The notes below the pieces were generated by a model, which did not search any database, was not told the origin of the DNA, and saw only the letters and a program-made list of their open reading frames with translations. Shown here one piece after another: positions 39,935 through 49,525 of a stretch of 64,000 nucleotides of DNA (position 1 is the first letter of the stretch; every line of letters begins with the position of its first letter). Made by a program: the position numbers and the translations under genes. Where the stretch lies: contig NZ_AOJG01000030.1 of NCBI RefSeq assembly GCF_000337375.1, forward strand, positions 124,582-188,581, in the 5' to 3' direction. Origin of the DNA: Halorubrum lipolyticum DSM 21995 (lineage in GTDB: Archaea; Halobacteriota; Halobacteria; Halobacteriales; Haloferacaceae).

Positions 39935-41986
39935 ATGTTACACGATCTCGGGATCGTCGGGCAAATATACACCGGCGTCTTCGCGCTCAGCGGGATCGTC
40001 TGTTTCGCCGCTATCGGTCGGGCGCGGACGTTTCAGGACCCCGATGTCCGGCGAGGGCTTGTGGGGCTGCTCGCCACGTCCGGCGGGTGGGCGCTCCTCA
40101 GAGCCGCCGGCTTCCTGCTCCCCGACCCGTTCCGCGTGCCGGCGTACATCGTCGGGCTCGCCGTCGGGTTCGCTACCGTCTGGGCGTGGCTCTACTTCTG
40201 TTCCGCCTATTCCGGACGGACCTACCACCGCAACGCGTCGCTCCGCCGAGCGAGCGCGGCCGTCTTTCTCACCGTGGTCGCGGTCAAAGCCACGAATCCC
40301 ATCCACGGGGCGTACTTCACCGCGACTGAGGTGTCGACGCCGTTCGTACACCTCGCGGTGGAACACAACGTCCTCCACTGGACCGCGACGGGCCTGTCGT
40401 ACGTGCTGTCGGCGGTGGGGCTGTTCATGATCTTCCAGCTCTTCTTCGAATCGGGGTACGACCCCCGCCCCCTCAGCGCGCTGTCGGCCCTGATCGGGCT
40501 CCCGGTCGTGTTCGACATCGTCGCTCAGTTCACGCCGCTGCTCATCAACATCATCTACGCGCCCGTCGGCGTGGCGGTGTTCGCGGTCGGCGTGCTGTTC
40601 GTCTTCGAACGGCGCTTCCTCGCGGTACAGCGGGCGTCGTTCGGTGACGACCTCTCCATCTACCTCGACGAGCGAGGGCGCATCCGCGACTACTCGGCGA
40701 GCGTCGCGGAGGTGCTCCCGGAACTCGACGAGTCGACGGGCGACCGCCTCTCCGAGGCCGTTCCGGCGGTCGCCGAAGCGCTCGAGAGCGACGACCAGAT
40801 ACTCGAACGCGAGCGGGACGGCGACCCGCGGTACTACTTCGTTTCGACGAGCACCACCACGCTCGGCGACGCCGGAGCGCAGATCGTGCTGCTGTCGGAC
40901 GTGACCCAGACGGAGCGCCAGCGTCGCCAACTCGCCGAACGCGAGGCCGAAGTCAACGAGCAGAACGAGCTCTACCGGGGCGTCATCGACGTCAGCTTCG
41001 GCTTCGTCTTCCGGATCGACAGGCAGGGTCGGTTCACCTTCGCCTCCCCGTCCGTGGAGGAGTTCCTCGGCTACTCGCCGGCGGAACTCGAGGGCCAACC
41101 GGTTTCGGTCACCCTCCCGAACGACGCGACGGTCGAACGGGCGTGGACCGAGATCGAGCCGATATTCGACGGCGAACGCAACACGGTCCGGGACTTCCCG
41201 CTGGAGACGAAGGCCGGGACGACCGTGTTCACGGACGTGCGTGGCGTCCCCATTTACGACGGGAACGTGCCCGCCGCCGAGCGAACGACGGACGACATCG
41301 TGGGCATCCAGTTCATGGTGCGCGACGCGACGAACCGCCGGGAGCGAGAGGGGCTCATCAGCGTCATCAACCGCGTGCTGCGGCACAATATGCGGAACAA
41401 GATGGGCATCATCACCGGGTACGCGGAGATGCTCGAAGGTCGACTCAGCGGCGAGGACGCCGAGAAGGCGACGAAGATAAGGGACACGGCCGACCAGTTG
41501 CTCGACCTGACCGAGTCGGCCCAGCGCATCGAGGAGTACCGGGAGCTGTCGCCCGAACTCGAACCGATCGACGTCGTCCCGCTGATCGAGGACACCGTCT
41601 CGGAGCTCCGGATGCAGTATCCCGAGGCGTCGGTGACCGTCGACGCCCCCGACGCCGTCGTCGCGGAGACCCACGAGCGCCTCCAGACCGCGCTGTGGGA
41701 GGTCGTCGAGAACGCCGCGAAACACGGCGGCGACCCGCCCGTCGTCGAGATCGACGTGACGGTCACCGAGGCGGGAGTGACGATCGCCGTCAGGGACAAC
41801 GGACCCGGGCTCCCGGAAGCGGAACGGGACGTCCTGCAGTCGAGCGTGGAGACGCCGCTGGTTCACGGCGAGGGCCTCGGTCTGTGGCTGATCCACTGGA
41901 TCGTCACCAGCCTCGACGGCGAGCTCGAAACGACGGCCGGAGACGAGGGGACGACGGTCGCGATCCGCCTCCCGAAGGCGTCGTGA
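39935..41986 (+). CDS. Membrane sensor histidine kinase (7TM-PAS-HATPase)
   Basis: 683 aa from ATG 39935 (a GTG one codon earlier is possible). Seven hydrophobic segments in the first ~230 residues, a degenerate PAS-like region, a PAS domain (YRGVIDVSFGFVFRIDRQGRF to QFMVRDATNRR), H-box VLRHNMRNKMGIITGYAEML, N-box (LWEVVENAAKHGG), G1 (VRDNGPGLPE) and G2 (GLGLWLIHWIV). Same architecture as the kinase at 10905-13196, so the two are paralogues. No response regulator next to it. Confidence 0.9.
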   Translation: MLHDLGIVGQIYTGVFALSGIVCFAAIGRARTFQDPDVRRGLVGLLATSGGWALLRAAGFLLPDPFRVPAYIVGLAVGFATVWAWLYFCSAYSGRTYHRNASLRRASAAVFLTVVAVKATNPIHGAYFTATEVSTPFVHLAVEHNVLHWTATGLSYVLSAVGLFMIFQLFFESGYDPRPLSALSALIGLPVVFDIVAQFTPLLINIIYAPVGVAVFAVGVLFVFERRFLAVQRASFGDDLSIYLDERGRIRDYSASVAEVLPELDESTGDRLSEAVPAVAEALESDDQILERERDGDPRYYFVSTSTTTLGDAGAQIVLLSDVTQTERQRRQLAEREAEVNEQNELYRGVIDVSFGFVFRIDRQGRFTFASPSVEEFLGYSPAELEGQPVSVTLPNDATVERAWTEIEPIFDGERNTVRDFPLETKAGTTVFTDVRGVPIYDGNVPAAERTTDDIVGIQFMVRDATNRREREGLISVINRVLRHNMRNKMGIITGYAEMLEGRLSGEDAEKATKIRDTADQLLDLTESAQRIEEYRELSPELEPIDVVPLIEDTVSELRMQYPEASVTVDAPDAVVAETHERLQTALWEVVENAAKHGGDPPVVEIDVTVTEAGVTIAVRDNGPGLPEAERDVLQSSVETPLVHGEGLGLWLIHWIVTSLDGELETTAGDEGTTVAIRLPKAS

Positions 41987-42858
41987 GACGCGACCCGTCG
42001 ACCGTTCCGGGCGGACGCGTCCGGGAACGGAACGGGCGATCGTTCCGTCGGTTCGAGAAATCCCGTTGCGCTCCGCTTTCTCGGACGTTTCTCGCCCGAA
42101 ACGCCTGATCGCCGAGGGGTGCTCGCTGATCGATAGCGGGAGTATGTGTGTCAATTCGGTTGATCGGCTGTTTATACGTGATCGAGTCGTGTTGTTGTCG
42201 GCTATTTATAAGCGATCGACGGCTCTGCCGACTTTGCGGTGAAGGCCTCTAAAGCCCCAGCCGCGACGACTCGCGGCAGCGAGGCCCTTCGCGCCTCTGG
42301 AAGCCGGCGGCTGCGCCGCCGGCGACTGCCCCTTTAAGTCCCACCCAGCCGCACCGCACAGCCTCACGCCTCCCCAGCCTCGTCGGTCACCCTCCGCGTT
42401 GCTCCGGGTGACCGACTCCCTCGCACCGTCGGCTCCCGGCCCTGTGGGCCGCTCACCGGGGCGCGCCACCGCACCGCCGCGTTCATTTATAAGCGATCGT
42501 CGCTATCGCTCGTATTCTTTTAAATACGCTCTTGTCACCGACAATCTGCAACACCCACTCCGGCTATCGCTCACCGCTGTGTCCGTACGGACCACATCGG
42601 GCCAAAGCGCGTCACTCGACGACGAGTTCCACGGGAGCCGTTTCCGAACCCGTCGGGACTCGTTCGGAACTGCGCATCGCAGCCGCCTCGGCGGAACGCA
42701 TATGCCGCTTCCACCCTAACTCGATCAATATCAATGACAGTGGGTACCACACGCACGGTCGCCCGCCAGCGGGTCGGCGCCTGTCCGGACCGGCGCGCGC
42801 CCGGGTCGGGTCGTCACGCGTGGACCGCGCTCCGCGGTTCACGACGACGAACGACAGC
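41987..42858. other. Long intergenic region with repeat copy 3
   Basis: 872 nt between the kinase and the MoxR gene. 42204-42499 is the third copy of the dispersed element. The flanks (41987-42203 and 42500-42858) show open readings but none with a credible start, family or codon pattern; a TATATA-poor but AT-containing stretch near 42725 may hold the moxR promoter. Confidence 0.5.
42204..42499 (-). repeat. Dispersed structured intergenic element, copy 3
   Basis: Same element as copies 1 and 2 on the opposite strand. Shared blocks read on the minus strand: GGTGCGGTGGCGCGC, GCGAGGGAGTCGG, GACGAGGCTGGGGAGGCGTG, GTGGGACTTAAAGGGGCAG, GGCTGGGGCTTTAGAGGCC. Stems: 11-bp 42382-42392 with 42406-42416; 9-bp 42303-42311 with 42315-42323; 6-bp around 42437-42451. 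The ends carry a perfect 15-bp direct repeat (ATTTATAAGCGATCG at 42204-42218 and 42485-42499). Confidence 0.82.
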
Positions 42859-43869
42859 ATGACTGATCCGGGAGAGTCGGGGCCGCTGGGGGCGGGTGTC
42901 GGCGAGAGAGACGACGCCACCCGCGACGCCACCGCCGAGGACGCCGCGATGGAGCCCGCGGCGGTGGCCGAGCTCGCCGACCGCGTCGCCGACAACGTCG
43001 AGGAGGTGATCGTCGGGAAGCGGGAGGCGGTCGAGCACGTCGTCGTCACCCTGCTCGCCCGGGGCCACCTCCTCGTCGAGGACGTGCCCGGCGTCGGGAA
43101 GACGACCCTCGCGAAGGCGGTCGCGCGCTCGATCGACGGCTCGTTCAAGCGCGTCCAGTTCACCCCGGATCTCCTCCCCTCCGACGTGACGGGCGTCAAC
43201 GTGTTCGACCAGCGCACCGACGAGTTCGAGTTCCAGCCGGGCCCGGTGTTCGCGAACGTCGTGCTCGGCGACGAGATCAACCGCGCGCCCCCGAAGACGC
43301 AGTCCGCCCTCCTCGAAGCGATGGAGGAGCGCCAGGTGACGACCGACGGGGAGACCCGGCGGCTCCCGGACCCGTTCTGCGTGATCGCGACCCAGAACGA
43401 CGTGGAGCCCGGCCAGACGTACGACCTGCCGGTCGCCGAGATCGACCGGTTCACCAAGAAGATCCGGCTCGGCTACCCCGACACGGACGAGGAGGCCGAG
43501 ATCATCGGGCGGATGGCCGGCGACCACCCCGTCGAGGCGGTCGAGCCGGTGGCGACGATCGAGGACGTTCGGCGCGCCCGGACCGCGGTGGGCGGTATCG
43601 AGGCGACCGAGGAGCTGCGCCGGTACGTGGCCCGACTGGCGGTCCACACCCGGCGGAACGCCCGCCTCGGCGTCAGCCCCCGCGGGAGCCTCGCGCTGTT
43701 GCGAGCGTCGCAGGCGCGGGCCGCGCTCGACGGGCGGGGCTACGTGATCCCGGACGACGTACAGGCCGAGGCGCCGACCGTGTTCGCTCACCGGATCCGG
43801 TCCGACTCCGGCGGCGCCGACGGCGCCGAGATCGTCGCCGACGCCCTCGACCGGGTGCCCGTGGAGTGA
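42859..43869 (+). CDS. MoxR-family AAA+ ATPase
   Basis: 336 aa from ATG 42859. Walker A VEDVPGVGKTTLAKAVA, Walker B NVVLGDEINRAPPKTQSALLEAMEE, and QNDVEPGQTYDLPVAEIDRF of the MoxR family. First gene of a three-gene operon with DUF58 and transglutaminase proteins; MoxR ATPases act as chaperones for assembling VWA/DUF58 partners. Confidence 0.92.
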   Translation: MTDPGESGPLGAGVGERDDATRDATAEDAAMEPAAVAELADRVADNVEEVIVGKREAVEHVVVTLLARGHLLVEDVPGVGKTTLAKAVARSIDGSFKRVQFTPDLLPSDVTGVNVFDQRTDEFEFQPGPVFANVVLGDEINRAPPKTQSALLEAMEERQVTTDGETRRLPDPFCVIATQNDVEPGQTYDLPVAEIDRFTKKIRLGYPDTDEEAEIIGRMAGDHPVEAVEPVATIEDVRRARTAVGGIEATEELRRYVARLAVHTRRNARLGVSPRGSLALLRASQARAALDGRGYVIPDDVQAEAPTVFAHRIRSDSGGADGAEIVADALDRVPVE

Positions 43870-43873
43870 GCCG

Positions 43874-44944
43874 ATGCCGAAGGCGACCCTCACCCGGCGC
43901 GGCCGCGTCGTCGGCGCGGCCTGCGTGATCGGCGGTCTGCTGTCGCTGGCGGCCGGCGGGCGCGCGCTCGACGCGGTGGTGCTCCCGGGAGTCGTCGCGC
44001 TCGTCGCCGGCTACGTCCAGCTGGCGCGGGTCGCGGACCCCGAGGTGCGGCGGGTCCCGCCCCCGGACGGGTTCGTCGGCGAGCGTCACGAGGTCCGGAT
44101 CGAGCTCCGGCCGGCGACCGCGGGGGCGGCCGGGACCTATCTGGGGGCGATCGTCGACGAGGTCGACGACGGGCTGGAGGGGCCGGAGGCGCCGATCCGC
44201 GCCTCGGTCGGCGAGGGGCCGGTGACGTACCGCGTCCGGTACCTGCGGCGGGGGAGGCGCCGGTTGGGTCCGGCTCGGGTGACCGCGACGGACGTGTTCG
44301 GGCTCTTCGACCGGGAGGTCGTCGTCGACGACACGGACGCGGTGACCGCGTATCCGGTCTGTCACCCGATCCCGGGCCGGTTCCGGCGCGAGCTGTACGC
44401 CGCCGACGCGGTCGGCGTGAGCCGGCGGCGCGAGGAGTTCGACCGGCTGCGGGAGTACGCTCGCGGCGACGCCCTCCGGGACGTACACTGGCCGACGACC
44501 GCGAAGCGCGACGAGATCGTGGTCAAGGAGTTCGCCGCGGAGACGCGGCGCGGACGGGTGTCGATCGCCGGCGAGACCGCCCGCGAGCGCGAGGGGGCCG
44601 ACGCCCTCGCGAGCGCGGCCGCCAGCCTCGCGCTCGCCCTGCTCGACGACGGCGTCCCGGTCGACCTGACGCTGCCGGCGGGGAGCGTGTCGGTCCGCCC
44701 GGGGCCGCAGGGGCGACGCGCCGTGCTCGAACTGGCCGCGGTGACCGGTCCCGGCGCGGTCGCCGTCGACGACGCCGACGTGGAGGTGATCGCCGACGGC
44801 GACGGCGCGCGGTACCGGACCGGGGGCCGAACCGTCGCCGTCGACGACCTCCGCGCGTCGGCGGGCGACGGCGGGTCGGGAGCGGAGCGGTCGCCTGAGA
44901 CGCCATCGCCGCCTCCCTCCGAACCGGAGGTGAACGGGAGATGA
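43874..44944 (+). CDS. DUF58 domain protein
   Basis: 356 aa. Two hydrophobic segments near the N-terminus, then a beta-rich part (VTYRVRYLRRGRRRLGPARV) and the DUF58 signature EEFDRLREYARGDALRDVHWPTTAKRDEIVVKEF. VWA-like fold expected. Starts 4 nt after moxR and overlaps the transglutaminase gene by ATGA, so the three are co-translated. Confidence 0.9.
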   Translation: MPKATLTRRGRVVGAACVIGGLLSLAAGGRALDAVVLPGVVALVAGYVQLARVADPEVRRVPPPDGFVGERHEVRIELRPATAGAAGTYLGAIVDEVDDGLEGPEAPIRASVGEGPVTYRVRYLRRGRRRLGPARVTATDVFGLFDREVVVDDTDAVTAYPVCHPIPGRFRRELYAADAVGVSRRREEFDRLREYARGDALRDVHWPTTAKRDEIVVKEFAAETRRGRVSIAGETAREREGADALASAAASLALALLDDGVPVDLTLPAGSVSVRPGPQGRRAVLELAAVTGPGAVAVDDADVEVIADGDGARYRTGGRTVAVDDLRASAGDGGSGAERSPETPSPPPSEPEVNGR

Positions 44945-47295
44945 GCGGTCGAACGGGCGGCGACCGGCGGCGGGCCGCCGCCGTGACGCGGCGCGCGTCG
45001 GGAGCGCTGCCGGACCTCGGCCGCGAGGAGGCCGACGAGCCCGCGGAGGACTGGAGCGGCTTCGCGGACCCCGCGGTCCTCGGGGTCGCGCTCGTGACCG
45101 CGGCGTACCTCGGGGTGTTCCTCGAGGCGACCGACGTGGTCGGCGGGACGGCGCGGACCGCCGCGGCCGTCTCCGTCGCGGGCGTCGCCGGCGCGGTCCT
45201 CGCGCGCGTCGTCACCGAGCGGACCGCGGTGCGGCTGACGGCGGTCCTCCTCGCCGCGGCGCTCGCCGGCTACTACTTCGCGGTCCCCGCGAGCCGGCGC
45301 GCGCTCTTCTCGGTCGAGGCCGTCGCGATCGACGTGGTCTCGCTTCTGACCGGGCTCTCGGTCCTCCGGCTCGCGCTCGCGGACGTGTGGATTCTCGCCG
45401 TGGCGCCGGCGCCGACGTTCCTCGTCGCGTACCTGGCCGGCCGCGGGCGGCACGTCGGGGCGACCGCGGTCGCCGGCGGGACGCTCGGGTTCCTCGTATG
45501 CACCGGCGACGCGGGCGGGCTGGCCGCGCTCGTCGGCGTCGTCGGCGCCGCGCTCGCGGCCGGCTTCGCCACGCTGTCGACGCCCGACGCGCTCCGCGCC
45601 CACGGCGACCGGCTCACCGCGGTGCTGGCGGCGATGATCCTCGTGAGCGCGACGGTCACCGTGTTACCGGCGGGCGCGGCGCAGCCGTGGGGGGCCGACC
45701 GCGGTCCGACCCTGGAATCGTCGCTCGGGGGCGGCGACGAGGTGGAGGTGATCGGGGCGACGCGGCTCTCTCCCCAGGTGCGGTACGAGATCGAGAGCCC
45801 GGTCGCGTCGAACTGGCACGTCGCGGCCTACGACACCTACACCGGCGACGGCTGGGTGCGGTCGGGCGGTGGGTCGACGCTCGACGGGTCCCTCGACGGC
45901 CCGCCGGGCGAGGCGACGACGGTGAACGCCACGCTCACCGCGCGGACGGAGTCGACCGCGCTGCCCGCCCCGTGGCAGGCCGTGGACGTGCGCGGCGCGG
46001 GCGCCTCGACCGCGCAGGTCGACGAGCGCGGGACGCTCCGGCTCGGCGCCGCGCTGCGTCCGGGCGAGGCGACGACCGTCGAGAGCCGGGTGCTCGACGC
46101 GGAGCCGGCGGAGCTCCGGAACGCCAGCACGGAGTACGACCCCGCGATCGAGGACCGCTACACCCAGCTCCCGGAGAGCACGCCCGACCGCGTCGGCGAG
46201 CGCACCGAGGCGATCGTCGAGGCGGCGGGCGCCGAGAACCCCTACGATCGGGCGGCCGCGATCGAGCGGTACCTGATCGAGGAGTACGACTACTCGCTCG
46301 GCGTCGAGAAGCCGGAGGGGGACGTGGCCGACGCGTTCCTCTTCGAGATGGACGCGGGCTACTGCACGTACTTCGCGACGACGATGGTCGCGATGCTGCG
46401 CTCGCAGGGGATACCGGCGCAGTTCGCGACCGGCTACGCCGAGGGCGAGCGGGTCGGCGAGGACCGGTACGTCGTCCGGGGGCAGGACGCCCACGCGTGG
46501 GTGAAGGTGTACTTCCCGGAGCACGGCTGGGTCGAGTTCGACCCGACCCCGGCGAGCGAGCGCGACGAGGCCCGGAGCGAGCGCCTCGCCGAGGCCCGCG
46601 AGACCGGCGAGGCGGACGTCGACACCGAGGAGACGGAGCCGGCGGCCGAGCCCGGCGAGCCGACGCCGACCCCGGAACCCGAGGCGGACTCCGAAACGGA
46701 CGCGGAAGCGGACGCCCCCGAGGCGAACGGGAGCAACGGGACCGACGGCGACGGGACGGGCGACGCCACCGGAATCGACGCCTCGATCACGGAGGAGGGG
46801 TTCTCACAGGAGCGGCTCGTCCAGAACGGAACGCCCGCCCGCGGTGACGGCCCGGGCGCCGACGAGGGCGGGGACGGCGGGCTCCCGCTCCCGTCGCGAG
46901 AGGCGGTCGCGTACTGGCTGTTCGTCGTGACCGTCGCCGTCGTCGGCGCCCGGCGGCTCGGCCTCACCGAGCGCGCGCGCCGCGCCGTCCGGGTCCGTGC
47001 GCCCTGGGGGCGCGGCGAGCCGGTCGCGGACGCGAAGCGGGCGTTCGACGACTTGGAAGGCCTGCTGGCGCGGCGCTATCGTGAGCGGCGGCCCGGAGAG
47101 ACGCCGCGGGCGTACCTCGACGCCCTCCCGCTCCGCGACGGCGACGAGCGGGCGCGGGCGGTCGGCGAGACCTACGAGCGGGCGGCGTACGCCGGCTCGG
47201 TGACGCGCGAGGAGGCCGACGAGGCGCGGCGGACGGTCCGCCGCCTCGCGCTGGAGCGGACGCCCCTCATCGGCCGGCTGTTCGACCGGGGCTGA
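44941..47295 (+). CDS. Membrane transglutaminase-like protein (TgpA type)
   Basis: 784 aa. About six membrane segments in the first ~240 residues, an external domain, then the transglutaminase core: catalytic Cys in DAGYCTYFATTMVAML, His in GQDAHAWVKVYFPE, Asp in VEFDPTPASE. An acidic Thr/Pro/Glu linker follows, then a further membrane segment and a C-terminal DUF4129-like helical region. Function unknown; the MoxR-DUF58-transglutaminase set is widespread and may modify or cleave surface proteins. Confidence 0.9.
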   Translation: MSGRTGGDRRRAAAVTRRASGALPDLGREEADEPAEDWSGFADPAVLGVALVTAAYLGVFLEATDVVGGTARTAAAVSVAGVAGAVLARVVTERTAVRLTAVLLAAALAGYYFAVPASRRALFSVEAVAIDVVSLLTGLSVLRLALADVWILAVAPAPTFLVAYLAGRGRHVGATAVAGGTLGFLVCTGDAGGLAALVGVVGAALAAGFATLSTPDALRAHGDRLTAVLAAMILVSATVTVLPAGAAQPWGADRGPTLESSLGGGDEVEVIGATRLSPQVRYEIESPVASNWHVAAYDTYTGDGWVRSGGGSTLDGSLDGPPGEATTVNATLTARTESTALPAPWQAVDVRGAGASTAQVDERGTLRLGAALRPGEATTVESRVLDAEPAELRNASTEYDPAIEDRYTQLPESTPDRVGERTEAIVEAAGAENPYDRAAAIERYLIEEYDYSLGVEKPEGDVADAFLFEMDAGYCTYFATTMVAMLRSQGIPAQFATGYAEGERVGEDRYVVRGQDAHAWVKVYFPEHGWVEFDPTPASERDEARSERLAEARETGEADVDTEETEPAAEPGEPTPTPEPEADSETDAEADAPEANGSNGTDGDGTGDATGIDASITEEGFSQERLVQNGTPARGDGPGADEGGDGGLPLPSREAVAYWLFVVTVAVVGARRLGLTERARRAVRVRAPWGRGEPVADAKRAFDDLEGLLARRYRERRPGETPRAYLDALPLRDGDERARAVGETYERAAYAGSVTREEADEARRTVRRLALERTPLIGRLFDRG

Positions 47296-47414
47296 ACGAG
47301 AGGCGAGAAGGGAACGCAGACGGCGGCCAGAGCGTGTGCGGAGGCGAGTCGGAGAGGGAGAGAGCGACCGGCGATGCGGCCGCGCTCGGGGCGGACGACG
47401 GCCCCACTCCCGAC

Positions 47415-47744
<330 letters not shown>

Positions 47745-47862
47745 CCGTCACCTGACCGTCCGCCGTCGAGCGATTCGCGCGTTCGTACCGCGACTTTTCA
47801 GTGGTCTCGTCCGGTGTTCAGTTGTCTCGCCCGGTAAGCGACGGCGCCGTCGACCGCCCTAT

Positions 47863-48726
47863 TTAAACCAACAGCACGGCTCGACCGGCGACGAAGGCGA
47901 CGGCCGCGAGGAACGTCCCGTATTTAAACCGCCGTTGAGCCGCCGTCGGGTCGGCGAACGCCTCGTAACAGGCGTACAGCATGACCGCGTCGGCGACCGC
48001 GACGAGGGCGAGGTAGGCGCCGCCGAACGTCCCGGAGAGGTACGGGAACGGGCTGGCGACGACGGCGACGACGAGCGAACCGGTCGCGATCCACAGCGAT
48101 CGGCGCTCGCCGATCGCGACGGGGAGGGTGCGGAGCCCCTCCTCGCGGTCGCCGACCACGTCCTCGACGTCTTTGATCACCTCGCGGGCGAACGTCGAGA
48201 GCGCCGCGAGCAGCCCGAGGACGACGACGGCCTCGGGGCGGCCGACCGCGGCGCCGCCGAACAGGAACGTCGACCCGACGAGGTACGAGACGAGGGCGTT
48301 GCCGAGCCCCGGCGTTCCTTTAAAAACCGTCGTGTAGGTCACGAGGGCGACGAGGTTGACGCCGGCGATCGCGAGGGCGAGCGCGGGGAGCGCCAGCGCG
48401 AGCGCGACGGCGGCCGCGAACCAGACGCCGGAGATCCCGAGCGCGCCCCGCGGCGAGACCGCGCCGCGGGGGATGGGGCGATCGGGTTGGTTGATCGCGT
48501 CGATCTCGCGGTCGAAGTAGTCGTTGATCGCGTTGCCGGCGGCGACCGCGAAGGCGGTGGTGGCCGCGGCGATCGCCGCCGGAACGAGCGCGTCGCCGGC
48601 GCCGGCGACGAACGCGCCGGTCGCCGTGAGGACCGCGGCGGCGACGCAGTTACCCGGGCGTGCCAGTTCGACGGCTCCGCGTGCTGTCTCGCGCACGTCG
48701 TCTCCGTCCACCGCCGCGCAGTACAT
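47863..48726 (-). CDS. Digeranylgeranylglyceryl phosphate synthase (UbiA family)
   Basis: 287 aa, about nine membrane segments. First Asp-rich motif NAINDYFDREIDAINQPDRP and second REVIKDVEDVVGDR are the UbiA active-site motifs; their exact form and the GAVSPRGALG follow-on match archaeal DGGGP synthases, which add the second geranylgeranyl chain to glycerol-1-phosphate. Specificity is by resemblance. Works downstream of the idsA product seen earlier in the window. Confidence 0.88.
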   Translation of the reverse strand: MYCAAVDGDDVRETARGAVELARPGNCVAAAVLTATGAFVAGAGDALVPAAIAAATTAFAVAAGNAINDYFDREIDAINQPDRPIPRGAVSPRGALGISGVWFAAAVALALALPALALAIAGVNLVALVTYTTVFKGTPGLGNALVSYLVGSTFLFGGAAVGRPEAVVVLGLLAALSTFAREVIKDVEDVVGDREEGLRTLPVAIGERRSLWIATGSLVVAVVASPFPYLSGTFGGAYLALVAVADAVMLYACYEAFADPTAAQRRFKYGTFLAAVAFVAGRAVLLV

Positions 48727-48844
48727 AAACGGCGCGGGATCCGGCGGGAGGCCGAAGAGGCGCCCGGGCCGCCGCCGACCGCCCGCGTTCCCGGGGAGTG
48801 AGGATCCGCCGAGCGCCTAAGCCGTCGGACTCGCAAGCGACCCC

Positions 48845-49450
48845 ATGGCCCGAGTCGCACGGGACGGGCGCCGGCTCCGCGTCGACCTCGAGGTCGACCC
48901 GAGCGACGACTGGGACTGCCCGATCGTCTCCGAGACCCCCGACGCGACCGACGTGGCCGTCAACGCGGTGGGTCACGACTGCACCGTCGACGTGCAACCG
49001 GCCGACGGCGAGGGGTTGGTGCGCGCTCGCGGCGAGGTCTCCGAGGACTGTCTCTGTCGGATCTTCCAGGGGTTCGGCTGCGTCCCGCACGTCCGGCGGG
49101 TCGAGGACGGGACGATGCTCGTGACGGCCTACGTCGACGACCGGGACACGGTCCGCGACGTGGTCGGGGCGCTCAGGGAGACGCTCGATCGCGTCCGGCT
49201 GGTCCGGCTCGCGGTCGTCGAGGGGCCGGAGGCGACCGAGCGGGTGACCTTCGACCTCTCCGCGCTCACCCCGAAACAGCGGGAGGGGCTCGAGCTCGCG
49301 GTCGTCCGCGGCTACTTCGACGGCGACCGCGACGTGAGGCTCGGCGAGCTGGCCGCCGATCTCGACATCAGCAAGTCCGCGCTCTCACAGCGGCTCAGAG
49401 CCGCACAAGCGAAGATAGTCACCGACGCGTTCGACGGGGACGGGGAGTGA
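48845..49450 (+). CDS. Bat-type HTH (HTH_10) transcription regulator
   Basis: 201 aa. N-terminal sensor-like region with CPIV, HDCTVDV, and a DCLCRIFQGFGC cysteine cluster, then the C-terminal HTH_10 (LTPKQREGLELAVVRGYF, LGELAADLDISKSALSQRLRAAQAKI). The clustered cysteines suggest metal or redox sensing, which is inference. It converges on the radical SAM gene. Confidence 0.88.
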   Translation: MARVARDGRRLRVDLEVDPSDDWDCPIVSETPDATDVAVNAVGHDCTVDVQPADGEGLVRARGEVSEDCLCRIFQGFGCVPHVRRVEDGTMLVTAYVDDRDTVRDVVGALRETLDRVRLVRLAVVEGPEATERVTFDLSALTPKQREGLELAVVRGYFDGDRDVRLGELAADLDISKSALSQRLRAAQAKIVTDAFDGDGE

Positions 49451-49480
49451 GTCTCGCGGCCGGGGAGTGAGTCTCGCGGC
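49441..49480. repeat. Perfect 20-bp tandem duplication over a stop codon
   Basis: Two exact adjacent copies of a 20-bp unit (49441-49460 and 49461-49480) begin at the last codons of the HTH gene, so the stop TGA lies in the first copy and is repeated in the second. Likely recent replication slippage. Confidence 0.9.
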
Positions 49481-49525
49481 CGGAGGCGTCGACCCCTATC
49501 GACGGCGACCGGCCAGACCGGCGGC

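Noticed and set aside
42399..42719. 106-codon reading inside and beyond repeat copy 3
   Set aside because: Runs through conserved RNA-like blocks of the element; not kept in the other copies.
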